Below, piece after piece: positions 12,292 to 21,292 of a stretch of DNA of 64,000 nucleotides. Numbering within the stretch: position 1 is the stretch's first letter; every line of letters begins with the position of its first letter. The notes beneath the pieces were generated by a model. It was given only the letters and a program-made list of their open reading frames with translations. It made no database searches and was not told the origin of the DNA. The stretch spans positions 2,065,001-2,129,000 of the forward strand of contig NZ_CP088262.1 in the NCBI RefSeq assembly GCF_021117365.1, written 5' to 3'. This stretch comes from Nocardioides sp. cx-173. GTDB taxonomy: Bacteria; Actinomycetota; Actinomycetes; Propionibacteriales; Nocardioidaceae. Position numbers and translations under genes: made by a program.

Positions 12292-12380
12292 GCCGTCCGG
12301 TCATCGTCCGTGTCGCCGGTGGCTCCGGGCGATAGTGTCGCGCGTGGCGCCACTGCGCCGCCCGGCGGAAGGAGCTTCAG

Positions 12381-13496
12381 GTGAAGGTCGGCGTGCCGAA
12401 GGAAGTCAAGAACCACGAGTACCGCGTGGCGATCACTCCGGTGGGGGTGCACGAGCTGACCGCGCACGGCCATGAGGTCGTGGTCGAGCGGGGCGCGGGG
12501 GTGGGCTCGTCGATCGACGACGAGGAGTACGTCGCGGCCGGGGCGCGGATCCTGGACTCCGCCGACGAGGTGTGGGGCTCGGTGGACCTGGTGCTCAAGG
12601 TCAAGGAGCCGGTGGCCGAGGAGTACCACCGACTGCGCGAGGGGCTGACGCTGTTCACCTACCTGCACCTGGCGGCGGACAAGCCGCTGACCGAGGCCCT
12701 GCTGGCGAGCGGGGTCACCGCGATCGCCTACGAGACCGTGCAGCTGCCCTCGGGTGGGCTGCCGTTGCTGTACCCGATGTCGGAGGTCGCGGGGTGTCTG
12801 GCGCCGCAGGTCGGTGCGCACAGCCTGCTGAAGGCCGAGGGTGGCCGGGGGGTGCTGATGGGTGGTGTCGGTGGGGTGGCCAACGCCAAGGTCGTGATCA
12901 TCGGGGCGGGGGTCTCGGGACAGAACGCCGCGAACATCGCGCTGGGGATGGGCGCGGACGTGACGTTGCTGGACACCGACCTGGACAAGCTGCGGATGTC
13001 GTTCTGGCGCTACAGCAACCGGGTGCACGGGCTGGCCTCCTCGAAGCTGGCGGTGGAGCAGCAGGTGCTGGAGGCCGACCTGGTGATCGGTGCGGTGCTG
13101 ATCCCGGGGGCGGCGGCGCCCAAGCTGGTCTCCAACGAGCTGGTCTCGCGGATGAAGCCGGGCAGTGTGCTGGTCGACATCGCGGTCGACCAGGGCGGCT
13201 GCTTCGAGGACACCCACGCCACGACGCACGCGGACCCGACGTACCAGGTGCACGGCTCGACGTTCTACTGCGTGGCGAACATGCCCGGTGCGGTGCCGAA
13301 CACCTCGACGTACGCGCTGACCAACGCGACGCTGCCCTACACCGTCAAGCTGGCCGATCGGGGCTGGATCGAGGCGAGCCGTCAGGACCACAGCCTGGCG
13401 CTGGGGCTCAACACCCATGCCGGACAGCTCACCAACGGGCCAGTCGGGGAGGCCGTCGGCATCGAGGCGGTCGCCCTGGAGAGCGTGCTGGGCTGA
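12381..13496 (+). CDS. ald: alanine dehydrogenase
   Basis: A 371-residue NAD-dependent L-alanine dehydrogenase interconverting alanine with pyruvate and ammonia. Visible features are the N-terminal [18 protein letters not shown], the catalytic histidine in FTYLHLAAD (about residue 96), the Rossmann [17 protein letters not shown] (about 165-180) and the catalytic aspartate in [10 protein letters not shown] (about 270). The GTG start has a strong GGAAGGAG site. A -10-like TAGTGT lies at 12333-12338, giving a short leader. xerD follows 2 nt after the stop. Confidence 0.96.
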   Translation: MKVGVPKEVKNHEYRVAITPVGVHELTAHGHEVVVERGAGVGSSIDDEEYVAAGARILDSADEVWGSVDLVLKVKEPVAEEYHRLREGLTLFTYLHLAADKPLTEALLASGVTAIAYETVQLPSGGLPLLYPMSEVAGCLAPQVGAHSLLKAEGGRGVLMGGVGGVANAKVVIIGAGVSGQNAANIALGMGADVTLLDTDLDKLRMSFWRYSNRVHGLASSKLAVEQQVLEADLVIGAVLIPGAAAPKLVSNELVSRMKPGSVLVDIAVDQGGCFEDTHATTHADPTYQVHGSTFYCVANMPGAVPNTSTYALTNATLPYTVKLADRGWIEASRQDHSLALGLNTHAGQLTNGPVGEAVGIEAVALESVLG

Positions 13497-13497
13497 G

Positions 13498-14457
13498 TTG
13501 GGCGACACGAACCGGCCGGCCGATGTCGGCAAGGACATCGAGCGGGCGATCCGCACCTACCTCGAGCACCTGTCGGTGGAGAAGGGCCTCGCGGCCAACA
13601 CCCTGACGTCGTACCGTCGCGACCTGCGGCGCTACCGGGCACACCTCGCGGCCGAGGGCGTCGAGCGGCTGGACCAGGTGAGCGAGGCGACCGTGTCCGG
13701 CTTCCTGATGCGGCTGCGCGAGGGGGACGAGGACCACCAGCCGCTCAGTGCCACCTCGGCCGCCCGGACCGTGGTCGCGGTGCGGGGCTTCCACAAGTTC
13801 GCCGTGGCCGACGGCCTGGCCACGCTGGACCCGGCCAGGGGCGTGAAGCCGCCGACCCCGGCCAAGCGGCTGCCCAAGGCGCTGCCGCTCTCGGACGTCG
13901 AGGCGATCCTGGAGGCGGCGGGTGCTCCGGGCACGACGCTGGCACTGCGCGACCGGGCGCTGCTCGAGGTGCTCTACGGCACCGGGGCCCGGATCTCGGA
14001 GGCCGTGGGCCTCGATGTGGACGACCTCGACGACGTCGACGGCACGGTCCTGCTGCGGGGCAAGGGCAGCAAGGAGCGCCTGGTGCCGATCGGCTCGTAC
14101 GCCCGCGAGGCACTGTCGGCCTACCTGGTGCGGGCCCGGCCCGAGCTGGTGGCCACCGGCTCCGGGAGGGTCGGTGGCGCGCTCTTCCTCAACGCCCGCG
14201 GCGGTCGTCTCTCGCGCCAATCGGCGTGGGCGGTGCTGGTCAAGGCGGCCGACCGCGCCGGCATCACGCGCGACGTCTCGCCGCACACGATGCGCCACTC
14301 CTTCGCCACGCACCTGCTCGACGGCGGCGCCGACGTCCGCGTCGTTCAGGAGCTGCTCGGTCACGCCTCGGTGACCACGACTCAGGTCTACACGCTGGTC
14401 ACCGTCGACAACCTGCGCGAGGTCTTCGCGACCGCGCACCCCCGGGCGCGCGACTGA
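13498..14457 (+). CDS. xerD: tyrosine recombinase XerD
   Basis: A site-specific recombinase for chromosome dimer resolution. An N-terminal SAM-like core-binding domain ([20 protein letters not shown] through [10 protein letters not shown]) precedes the catalytic domain, which shows R in [13 protein letters not shown] in [11 protein letters not shown]-x-x-R in [15 protein letters not shown] in [11 protein letters not shown] and the tyrosine nucleophile in QVYTLV. I place the start at TTG 13498, 2 nt after the ald stop, giving about 319 residues, close to the usual 300-311. An upstream start inside ald would add an unrelated tail. The position between Nudix and parA matches other actinobacteria. 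Confidence 0.93.
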   Translation: MGDTNRPADVGKDIERAIRTYLEHLSVEKGLAANTLTSYRRDLRRYRAHLAAEGVERLDQVSEATVSGFLMRLREGDEDHQPLSATSAARTVVAVRGFHKFAVADGLATLDPARGVKPPTPAKRLPKALPLSDVEAILEAAGAPGTTLALRDRALLEVLYGTGARISEAVGLDVDDLDDVDGTVLLRGKGSKERLVPIGSYAREALSAYLVRARPELVATGSGRVGGALFLNARGGRLSRQSAWAVLVKAADRAGITRDVSPHTMRHSFATHLLDGGADVRVVQELLGHASVTTTQVYTLVTVDNLREVFATAHPRARD

Positions 14458-14581
14458 GTCCGCGGGCGTTGGGGAGAATGTCCCTCGTGAGCCCCCCACG
14501 CGCCTGCGCCCATCCCTCCGACGGTCCGGCCCTGACCGCCGGCGCCGGGTGGCACCACGTCCCGACGGTGCTGGACGAGCG

Positions 14582-17131
14582 GTGAGCGACCTCCTCGAGG
14601 AGATCACCACCGCGGTCGCCGCACGCGGCCTGGAGCTCTACCCGCATCAGGAGGAGGCCATCCTCGCGCTGCTCTCCGGCGACAACGTGGTGCTCGCGAC
14701 GCCGACCGGCTCCGGCAAGTCGCTGGTGGCGGAGGCCGCGCACCACGCCGCGCTCGCCGAGGACCGGGTGTCGTTCTACACCGCGCCCATCAAGGCGCTG
14801 GTGAGCGAGAAGTTCTTCGCGCTGTGCGCGGTCTTCGGAGCCGAGAACGTCGGCATGCTCACCGGCGACGCCTCGGTCAACGTCGACGCGCCCATCATCT
14901 GCTGCACCGCCGAGGTGCTCGCCAACATCGCCCTGCGCGAGGGCGCCGACGCCGACGTCGGGCTGGTCGTGATGGACGAGTTCCACTACTACGCCGAGCC
15001 GGACCGCGGCTGGGCCTGGCAGGTGCCGATCCTGGCGCTGCCGCACGCGCAGTTTCTGCTGATGTCGGCGACCCTGGGCGACGTCAGCGACATCGCCGCG
15101 GACCTGAGCCGGCGTACCGGCCGCGAGACCGCCGTCGTGGACGACGCCGAGCGCCCGGTGCCGCTGTCGTTCGAGTGGTCGCTCACCCCCCTCGACGAGA
15201 CCGTGCAGCGGCTCGTCGAGGAGCGGCAGGCCCCGGTCTACGTCGTGCACTTCACGCAGAAGGACGCCGTGGAGCACGCCACCAGCCTGCTCTCGCCGAG
15301 CTCGGCCATCGGCAAGCTCAGCCAGGCCGACAAGGACGCCATCGCCGAGGTGATCGGCGCGTTCCGGTTCGGGTCGGGCTTCGGCAAGACGCTGTCCAAG
15401 ATGGTGCGCCGCGGGATCGGCATCCACCACGCCGGCATGCTGCCGCGCTACCGGCGCCTGGTGGAGCAGCTGGCCCAGGCGGGGCTGCTCACCGTGATCT
15501 GCGGCACCGACACGCTCGGCGTGGGCATCAACGTCCCGATCCGCACGGTGCTGTTCACCGGGCTGGCGAAGTTCGACGGCAGCCGGCAGCGGATCCTGCG
15601 CACCCGGGAGTTCCTGCAGATCGCCGGCCGTGCCGGACGGGCCGGGTTCGACACGGCGGGCTACGTCGTGGTCCAGGCGCCCGAGCACGTCATCGAGAAC
15701 GACCGCGCCCGCAAGAAGGCCGACGCCAAGAACGCCACGATGAGCGCGGAGAAGCAGGCCAAGCGCAAGAGCAAGGCGCAGCTCAAGAAGCCCCCCGAGG
15801 GCATGGTGGTGTGGACCGAGCAGACCTTCGACAAGCTGGTCAACGGCGAGTCCGAGCGGCTGCAGTCGCGGATGAGGGTTGACAACGCGATGCTGGTCAA
15901 CGTCCTCGCCCGCGAGGAGGACGCCTTCCCGGTGCTCCGCAGCCTGCTCGAGGACAACCACGAGGACCGCCGCAGCCAGCTCCGGCTCTGCCGGCGCGCG
16001 TTGCGCCTGATGCGGAGCCTGGTGCACTCCGGCACGGTGACGCGCCTCGACGAGCCCGACGAGTTCGGCCGGCGCTACGTCCTCACGGTCGACCTCCCGG
16101 AGGACTTCGCCCTCAACCAGCCGCTGGCGCACTTCGCCCTGGCCGCGCTCGACGTCCTGGATCCGGAGAGCGAGACCTACACCCTCGACATCCTCTCGGT
16201 GATCGAGGCGGTGCTCGAGGCACCTCGGCAGATCCTGTTCGCCCAGCAGCGCGCCGCGCGCGGCGTCGCGATCGGGGAGATGAAGGCCGACGGCATCGAG
16301 TACGACGAGCGGATGCTGCTGCTGGACGCCATCACCTGGCCGCAGCCGCTCGCCGAGCTGCTGGAGGGCGTCTACGAGATCTACCGCGGCACCCACCCGT
16401 GGCTGCGCGAGGACGCGCTGGACCCGAAGTCGATCGTGCGCGAGATGTACGAGCAGGGGATGAGCTTCACCGACTTCGTCGGCCGCTACGAGCTGGCGCG
16501 CTCCGAGGGGCTGGTGCTGCGCTACCTCACCGACGCCTACCGCACCCTGCGCCAGACGGTCCCCGAGGCGCACCGCACGCCCGAGCTCGACGACCTCATC
16601 GAGTGGCTGGGGGAGACCGTGCGCCAGACCGACTCCTCGCTGCTCGACGAGTGGGAGGCGCTCTCGGACCCCGAGCACGTGGCCCGGACGGTCGCCGAGG
16701 GCACGCCGCCGCCGATGAACCGGCCGATCAGCGCGCAGGAGCGGCCGTTCACGATCATGATCCGCAACGCGATGTTCCGCCGGGTCGAGCTGGTCGCGCG
16801 CGACGACCTGGACGGGCTGATGGCCCTGGAGCGCGCCGCTGCGGACCGGACCGACCCGCCCGGCGAGGTGCTCATGACGCGCTCCGCCTGGGACGCCGCG
16901 ATCGAGGAGTATTACGCCGAGCACGACCGCGTCGACCTCGGCCCGGACGCCCGGGGCCCGTCACTGCTCGCCGTACAGCGCAGCGGTCGGCGGTGGGAGG
17001 TCCGTCAGACCATCCACGACCCCGAGGGCAACCACGACTGGGTGATCGAGGCGGTCGTCGACCTCGACCTGTCCGACGAGCTCGGAGAGCTCGCGCTCAC
17101 GACCACCGCGATGCGCTGCCTGGGCGACTGA
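14582..17131 (+). CDS. DEAD/DEAH-box helicase of the Ski2-like DUF3516 type
   Basis: An 849-residue superfamily 2 helicase. Motif I is LATPTGSGKSLVAEAA (about residues 38-53), motif II is the DEFH variant in LVVMDEFHYY, motif III is LLMSATLGD. The second RecA domain has VICGTDTLGVGINVP and motif VI LQIAGRAGRAGFD. A Lys-rich stretch (KKADAKNATMSAEKQAKRKS) follows, and the C-terminal half matches the DUF3516 extension in actinobacterial helicases. The likely substrate is RNA or an RNA-containing duplex; the role is not established. I prefer GTG 14582 (VSDLLEEITT) over GTG 14549, which would add 11 residues unlike the family. Confidence 0.9.
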   Translation: MSDLLEEITTAVAARGLELYPHQEEAILALLSGDNVVLATPTGSGKSLVAEAAHHAALAEDRVSFYTAPIKALVSEKFFALCAVFGAENVGMLTGDASVNVDAPIICCTAEVLANIALREGADADVGLVVMDEFHYYAEPDRGWAWQVPILALPHAQFLLMSATLGDVSDIAADLSRRTGRETAVVDDAERPVPLSFEWSLTPLDETVQRLVEERQAPVYVVHFTQKDAVEHATSLLSPSSAIGKLSQADKDAIAEVIGAFRFGSGFGKTLSKMVRRGIGIHHAGMLPRYRRLVEQLAQAGLLTVICGTDTLGVGINVPIRTVLFTGLAKFDGSRQRILRTREFLQIAGRAGRAGFDTAGYVVVQAPEHVIENDRARKKADAKNATMSAEKQAKRKSKAQLKKPPEGMVVWTEQTFDKLVNGESERLQSRMRVDNAMLVNVLAREEDAFPVLRSLLEDNHEDRRSQLRLCRRALRLMRSLVHSGTVTRLDEPDEFGRRYVLTVDLPEDFALNQPLAHFALAALDVLDPESETYTLDILSVIEAVLEAPRQILFAQQRAARGVAIGEMKADGIEYDERMLLLDAITWPQPLAELLEGVYEIYRGTHPWLREDALDPKSIVREMYEQGMSFTDFVGRYELARSEGLVLRYLTDAYRTLRQTVPEAHRTPELDDLIEWLGETVRQTDSSLLDEWEALSDPEHVARTVAEGTPPPMNRPISAQERPFTIMIRNAMFRRVELVARDDLDGLMALERAAADRTDPPGEVLMTRSAWDAAIEEYYAEHDRVDLGPDARGPSLLAVQRSGRRWEVRQTIHDPEGNHDWVIEAVVDLDLSDELGELALTTTAMRCLGD

Positions 17132-17435
17132 TCCGGCCGACCGATCCGGGCGACTGATCCGGGAGGAGACGCTGGACCAGTGGTCCTCGCTCCTCCACAG
17201 GAAAGTGCACAGGCCGGCCTTCGCCTGTGCAGTCGAGCGGGCGCGAGTGCACAGGTCATGCACAGATCGCCCTTGCGCCTGTGGGATCTCGCCGTCGTCT
17301 TGGTCCGCCGTCGGCACCGGACCTAGAGTCCCCGGCGAGCCTGCGCAATGTCGTCGTGTCGACATTGTGTGATGGGGAGCAGAGCCCCACCGGACCACCT
17401 GACCGACATCCTGGGCCGACCACGAGGAGTGGCAC
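17132..17435. other. xerD-helicase/parA intergenic region with repeated TGCACAGG motifs
   Basis: A gap of 304 bp with no convincing gene. It holds a cluster of TGCACAG motifs in both orientations: a hairpin TGCACAGGC (17206-17214) with GCCTGTGCA (17223-17231), then TGCACAGG near 17250 and TGCACAG near 17260. The cluster may be a terminator for the helicase or an operator for the downstream parA unit. GACGAGGAGTGGCAC just before 17436 supplies the parA ribosome-binding site. Confidence 0.45.
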
Positions 17436-18503
17436 ATGAGCGACAACGGGACGTACCCCGGATCCGCCGGCAGCAGTGCCTTCGACATGCCACCCCGCGT
17501 GCCGGTCCCTTCCCCAGCAGCAGGAGATGAGCACGTGTCCGACCCCCTTCCCTTCGAGCGTCCCCAGCGCGAGGGAGTGCCCGAGATGGCCGCCAGCAAC
17601 GAGGCGCCGTCCACCACGCTGGCGCCCGACCCGGTCCTCGAGGGCATCGAGGTCGCCGAGGTCGTCATGGGCCCCACCGGTCGGCCGATGCCGGTCCTGC
17701 CCGAGCCGCGGCCGGTCTCCGGGCCGACTCGCGCGCGGGTGATCTCGATGTGCAACCAGAAGGGCGGCGTCGGCAAGACCACGACGACCATCAACCTGGG
17801 GGCGGCCCTGGCCGAGCACGGCCGCAAGGTGCTGCTGGTCGACTTCGACCCGCAGGGCTCGCTGTCGGTCGGCCTGGGTCTCAACCCGCACGAGATGGAG
17901 CTGTCCATCTACAACCTGCTCATGCAGCGCGACGTGAGCGTCGAGGACGTCGTGGTGCCCACCCGGGTCCCCGGCATGGACCTGCTGCCCTCCAACATCG
18001 ACCTGTCCGCCGCCGAGGTGCAGCTCGTGCACGAGGTGGCCCGGGAGCAGACCCTGCAGCGGGTGCTCGCGCCGGCCATGGACAAGTACGACGTCATCCT
18101 CATCGACTGCCAGCCCTCCCTGGGCCTGCTGACGGTCAACGCGCTCACCGCCTCCAACGGCGTGATCATCCCGCTGGAGTGCGAGTACTTCGCCCTGCGC
18201 GGCGTGGCGCTGCTGAAGACGACCATCGACAAGGTGCGCGAGCGGCTCAACCCGAGCCTGGAGATCGACGGCGTGCTCGGCACCATGTTCGACGGCCGCA
18301 CGCTGCACTCGCGCGAGGTCATGGACCGCCTCGTGCAGGCCTGGGGCGACAAGGTCTTCCACACCGTCATCCGGCGGACCGTGAAGTTCTCCGATGCCAC
18401 CGTCGCCGGCGAGCCGATCACGTCGTACGCCTCCACGTCCGGCGGCGCCGACGCCTACCGCCAGCTGTCCAAGGAGGTGCTCGCCCGGTGCCTCGACGCG
18501 TGA
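17436..18503 (+). CDS. parA: ParA family ATPase
   Basis: A 355-residue ParA/Soj-type ATPase. An unusual, disordered N-terminal extension of about 100 residues precedes the core. The core has the deviant Walker A CNQKGGVGKTTTTINL (about residue 106), LLVDFDPQGSLSVGLG, Walker B VILIDCQPSLGLLTVNAL and VIIPLECEYFALRG. It corresponds to the second chromosomal ParA of actinobacteria (Rv1708 position), next to scpA and scpB, rather than the oriC-proximal parAB pair; no parB is adjacent. Its stop overlaps the start of a small downstream gene by 4 bp, which points to a functional pair. Confidence 0.92.
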   Translation: MSDNGTYPGSAGSSAFDMPPRVPVPSPAAGDEHVSDPLPFERPQREGVPEMAASNEAPSTTLAPDPVLEGIEVAEVVMGPTGRPMPVLPEPRPVSGPTRARVISMCNQKGGVGKTTTTINLGAALAEHGRKVLLVDFDPQGSLSVGLGLNPHEMELSIYNLLMQRDVSVEDVVVPTRVPGMDLLPSNIDLSAAEVQLVHEVAREQTLQRVLAPAMDKYDVILIDCQPSLGLLTVNALTASNGVIIPLECEYFALRGVALLKTTIDKVRERLNPSLEIDGVLGTMFDGRTLHSREVMDRLVQAWGDKVFHTVIRRTVKFSDATVAGEPITSYASTSGGADAYRQLSKEVLARCLDA

Positions 18504-18829
18504 GCATGCCTACCGCCGACGACCTCTTCCGCCCGACCGCCGTCCACGCGGTCCCCGACGCTCCGGAGGTCACCGAGGACGCCAGGGAGGCGCCGGAGCC
18601 CGCGGTCCCCAAGCCGAGCGGCCGGATCCGGCACGACGAGAAGATGACGGTCTACGTCACCTCCGACGAGCTGCTGCACATCGAGCAGGCGCGGCTCACG
18701 CTGCGCAGCGCCCACGGGCTGGCCGTCGACCGTGGCCGACTGGTGCGCGAGGCGGTGGCGCTGGTGCTGGCCGACTTCGACGCCCAGGGCGACGACAGCG
18801 GGCTGGTGCGGCGGCTGACCGAGGTATGA
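18500..18829 (+). CDS. small RHH-like protein coupled to parA
   Basis: A 109-residue protein if started at GTG 18500, which overlaps the parA stop as GTGA; ATG 18506 is the alternative (107 residues). The first 45 residues are acidic and Pro-rich. The C-terminal half, MTVYVTSDELLHIEQARLTL then DRGRLVREAVALVLADF, reads as one strand followed by two helices, as in ribbon-helix-helix DNA-binding proteins. Small RHH proteins serve as centromere-binding partners of ParA ATPases on plasmids, so a partner role is an attractive inference; there is no direct evidence. It ends 7 nt before scpA. Confidence 0.7.
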   Translation: MSMPTADDLFRPTAVHAVPDAPEVTEDAREAPEPAVPKPSGRIRHDEKMTVYVTSDELLHIEQARLTLRSAHGLAVDRGRLVREAVALVLADFDAQGDDSGLVRRLTEV

Positions 18830-18836
18830 CTCCCCG

Positions 18837-19697
18837 ATGACCGCGCTCGCCGCTCCCGGCGAGACGGGTGAGGCCACGCCGGGATTCGAGCTCCGGCTGG
18901 ACAACTTCGAGGGCCCCTTCGACCTCCTGCTGAGCCTGATCTCCAAGCACAAGCTCGACATCACCGAGGTCGCGCTCTCGCGGGTGACCGACGAGTTCAT
19001 CGCCCACGTCAAGGCCGGGGGACCGGTCTGGGACCTGGAGCAGACCACCTCCTTCCTGCTGGTCGCCTCGACGCTGCTCGACCTCAAGGCGGCCCGGCTG
19101 CTGCCGCAGGGCGACGTCGAGGACGAGGAGGACCTGGCGCTGCTGGAGGCGCGCGACCTGCTCTTCGCCCGGCTCATGCAGTACAAGGCCTTCAAGCAGG
19201 TCGCCGCGTTCCTGGACGTGCGCCTCGCCGAGGAGTCGCGCCGCTACCCGCGCGCGGTGGGCCTCGAGGAGCGCTATGCCAACCTGCTGCCGGAGGTGCT
19301 GATCGGGCTCGGCCTGGAGCAGTTCGCCGAGCTGGCGGCCAAGGCGCTGGCGCCCAAGCAGGTGCTGGAGGTGTCGCTGCAGCACATCCACGCCAACAAG
19401 GTCAGCGTGCGCGAGCAGGCCGCCCTGGTGGTGGACCGGCTGCGCCGTACCGGCACCATGACCTTCCGCGCGCTGTGCGGCGACTCGCCCGACCGGCTCA
19501 CGACCGTGGCGCGTTTCCTCTCGCTGCTCGAGCTGTTCCGCGAGGGGGCGGTGTCCTTCGAGCAGGTGACCGCGCTGGGCGAGCTCACCATCCGGTGGAC
19601 CGGCGCCGACGAGGACGAGATCGAGATCACCGACGAGTTCGACGGGGCGCCGCCCGAGCCGCAGGCGAGCGCCCCCGCTGACGAGGAGACCCCATGA
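18837..19697 (+). CDS. scpA: segregation and condensation protein A
   Basis: A 286-residue kleisin subunit of the SMC-ScpAB condensin complex. The N-terminal SMC-binding part reads FELRLDNFEGPFDLLLSLIS with HKLDITEVALSRVTDEFI, followed by SFLLVASTLLDLKAARLLP. The C-terminal winged helix (about residues 195-260) holds MTFRALCGDSPDRLTTVARF and LSLLELFREGAVSFEQ. The last residues are acidic and disordered. The TGA overlaps the scpB ATG by 4 bp. Together with parA and scpB this makes a chromosome segregation operon. Confidence 0.95.
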   Translation: MTALAAPGETGEATPGFELRLDNFEGPFDLLLSLISKHKLDITEVALSRVTDEFIAHVKAGGPVWDLEQTTSFLLVASTLLDLKAARLLPQGDVEDEEDLALLEARDLLFARLMQYKAFKQVAAFLDVRLAEESRRYPRAVGLEERYANLLPEVLIGLGLEQFAELAAKALAPKQVLEVSLQHIHANKVSVREQAALVVDRLRRTGTMTFRALCGDSPDRLTTVARFLSLLELFREGAVSFEQVTALGELTIRWTGADEDEIEITDEFDGAPPEPQASAPADEETP

Positions 19698-20383
19698 GCG
19701 ACACCCGCCCCGAGGCGCCCACCGACGACGGCGGCGAGCTGCTCGCCGTACCGCTGGCGGAGCTGCGCCCCGCCCTCGAGGCGGTGCTCATGGTCTCCGA
19801 CCTGCCCCTCGACGACGTGAGCCTGGCCTCCACCGTCGGCTACCCCGCCGAGGAGGTCTCCGCGGCGCTGCGCGAGCTGGCCGAGGAGTACACCGCGCAG
19901 GGACGCGGCTTCGAGCTGCGCAACGTCGCGGGCGGCTGGCGCTTCTACTCGCGCGCCGAGTACGCCCCGGTCGTCGAGGCGTTCGTCCTGGAGGGCCAGC
20001 GCGGCCGGCTCACCCAGGCGGCGTTGGAGACGCTCGCCGTGGTCGCCTACAAGCAGCCGGTCTCGCGCGCGCGGATCTCCGCGATCCGCGGCGTCAACGT
20101 CGACGGCGTCATGCGCACCCTGCTCTCGCGCGGCCTGGTCGAGGAGGCCGGCCAGGACGGTGAGACCGGTGCCAACCTCTTCCGCACGACCAGCTACTTC
20201 CTGGAGCGGATCGGGGTGACGTCCGTCGAGGACCTGCCCGAGCTCGCGCCCTACCTGCCCGACCTGGACGACCTCGAGGACGAGCTGGCCGAGATGGCGG
20301 CCTCCGAGAGCGTGCACGAGGGACCCGCCGGCGGTGCCGAGCCGGTGCCCCAGCCGGAGCCCCAGCCGGAGCGGCAGCCGTGA
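19694..20383 (+). CDS. scpB: segregation and condensation protein B
   Basis: A 229-residue protein with two winged-helix domains. Features are LRPALEAVLMVSDLPLDD, then ELRNVAGGWRFYSRAEYAPV and the strongly conserved LTQAALETLAVVAYKQPVSR with ISAIRGVNVDGVMRTLLSRG. It binds the middle of ScpA in the SMC complex. The C-terminal 45 residues are acidic and Pro/Gln-rich, without structure. Start and stop both overlap neighbours (scpA and rluB), so the genes are translated as a unit. Confidence 0.95.
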   Translation: MSDTRPEAPTDDGGELLAVPLAELRPALEAVLMVSDLPLDDVSLASTVGYPAEEVSAALRELAEEYTAQGRGFELRNVAGGWRFYSRAEYAPVVEAFVLEGQRGRLTQAALETLAVVAYKQPVSRARISAIRGVNVDGVMRTLLSRGLVEEAGQDGETGANLFRTTSYFLERIGVTSVEDLPELAPYLPDLDDLEDELAEMAASESVHEGPAGGAEPVPQPEPQPERQP

Positions 20384-21132
20384 GCCGCGAGGTCGCGACC
20401 GACGAGGACGGCCTGATCCGGCTGCAGAAGCTGCTGGCGCAGTCGGGGGTGGCGTCGCGCCGCAAGTGCGAGGAGCTGATGCTCGACGGGGAGGTCGAGG
20501 TGGACGGCGAGGTGGTCACCCGGCTCGGCACCAAGGTCGACCCGCGCACCGCGGTCATCCGGGTCTCGGGAAAGCGGCTGCCGCCGGTGTCGGACCTGGT
20601 CTACCTGGTGCTCAACAAGCCCACGGGCGTGGTGTCGACGATGTCGGACCCCGAGGGCCGGCGCACCATCTCCGACCTGGTCGAGCACCGCTCCGAGCGG
20701 CTCTTCCACGTCGGCCGCCTCGACACCGACACGTCGGGGCTGCTGCTGCTCACCAACGATGGCGACTTCGCCCAGCGCATGGCCCACCCGTCGTACGAGG
20801 TGGACAAGACCTATGTCGCCGAGGTGAGCGGTGAGGTCGGCAAGGCGACCGTCGCCCGGCTGCTGAGCGGGGTGACGCTCGAGGACGGCCCGGTGACGGT
20901 GTCGTCGGCGCGGGTCGTGGCGGCGGCGCCGGATAAGTCGATCGTCGAGCTGGTCATCCACGAGGGCCGCAACCGGATCGTGCGTCGGCTGCTCGACGAG
21001 GTCGGCCACCCGGTCCGCAAGCTCACCCGCACCGCCATCGGCCCGGTCTCGCTCGGCACCCTCAAGCCCGGCCACCTGCGCGAGCTCACGCTCGACGAGC
21101 TCGGTGAGCTGTTGGACGGGGCGCAGCTGTAG
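20380..21132 (+). CDS. rluB: RluB-type 23S rRNA pseudouridine synthase
   Basis: A 250-residue RsuA/RluB-family enzyme. An S4 domain (IRLQKLLAQSGVASRRKCEE, about residues 12-60) precedes the catalytic domain, whose active aspartate lies in HVGRLDTDTSGLLLLTNDG (about residue 114). KTYVAEV and HEGRNRIVRRLLDEVGHPV are further family blocks. It most likely isomerises a uridine in helix 90 of 23S rRNA. It is the last gene of the parA-scpAB-rluB run and is followed directly by an array of hairpins. Confidence 0.93.
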   Translation: MSREVATDEDGLIRLQKLLAQSGVASRRKCEELMLDGEVEVDGEVVTRLGTKVDPRTAVIRVSGKRLPPVSDLVYLVLNKPTGVVSTMSDPEGRRTISDLVEHRSERLFHVGRLDTDTSGLLLLTNDGDFAQRMAHPSYEVDKTYVAEVSGEVGKATVARLLSGVTLEDGPVTVSSARVVAAAPDKSIVELVIHEGRNRIVRRLLDEVGHPVRKLTRTAIGPVSLGTLKPGHLRELTLDELGELLDGAQL

Positions 21133-21141
21133 GCAGTGGAT

Positions 21142-21165
21142 GGATACCCGGCTGACCGGGTATCC
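21142..21165. repeat. hairpin A of the palindrome cluster
   Basis: A perfect 10-bp stem GGATACCCGG / CCGGGTATCC around the loop CTGA, 10 nt after the rluB stop. The identical core recurs at 21234-21257. As the first structure downstream of rluB it may serve as a terminator, although no T-run follows. Confidence 0.75.
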
Positions 21166-21166
21166 C

Positions 21167-21202
21167 GTCGCTTGTCAGGGGTTGCAACCCCTGACAAGCG
21201 AC
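21167..21202. repeat. 36-bp perfect palindrome
   Basis: An uninterrupted 18+18 bp palindrome centred on GTTGCAAC: GTCGCTTGTCAGGGGTTG followed directly by its reverse complement. There is no loop spacer, so as DNA it could extrude a cruciform or bind a dimeric protein, and as RNA it would form a long hairpin. It sits between the two GGATACCCGG hairpins. Confidence 0.8.
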
Positions 21203-21229
21203 CGACACGCGCGCGCAGTGCGGCGTAAG

Positions 21230-21261
21230 GGATGGATACCCGGCTGACCGGGTATCCATCC
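21230..21261. repeat. hairpin B of the palindrome cluster
   Basis: A second copy of the GGATACCCGG-CTGA-CCGGGTATCC hairpin, here extended to a 14-bp stem by flanking GGAT/ATCC bases. It ends 19 bp before the -10-like element (21281-21286) of the AraC-type gene, so it could act as a terminator for readthrough from rluB or as an operator. Confidence 0.75.
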
Positions 21262-21292
21262 ACTCGGGGCGCCAGCGGCGTAGCGTGACGCC

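Noticed and set aside
17436..18503. oriC-type parAB locus
   Set aside because: There is no parB, rsmG or parS site; synteny with scpAB marks the second chromosomal parA.
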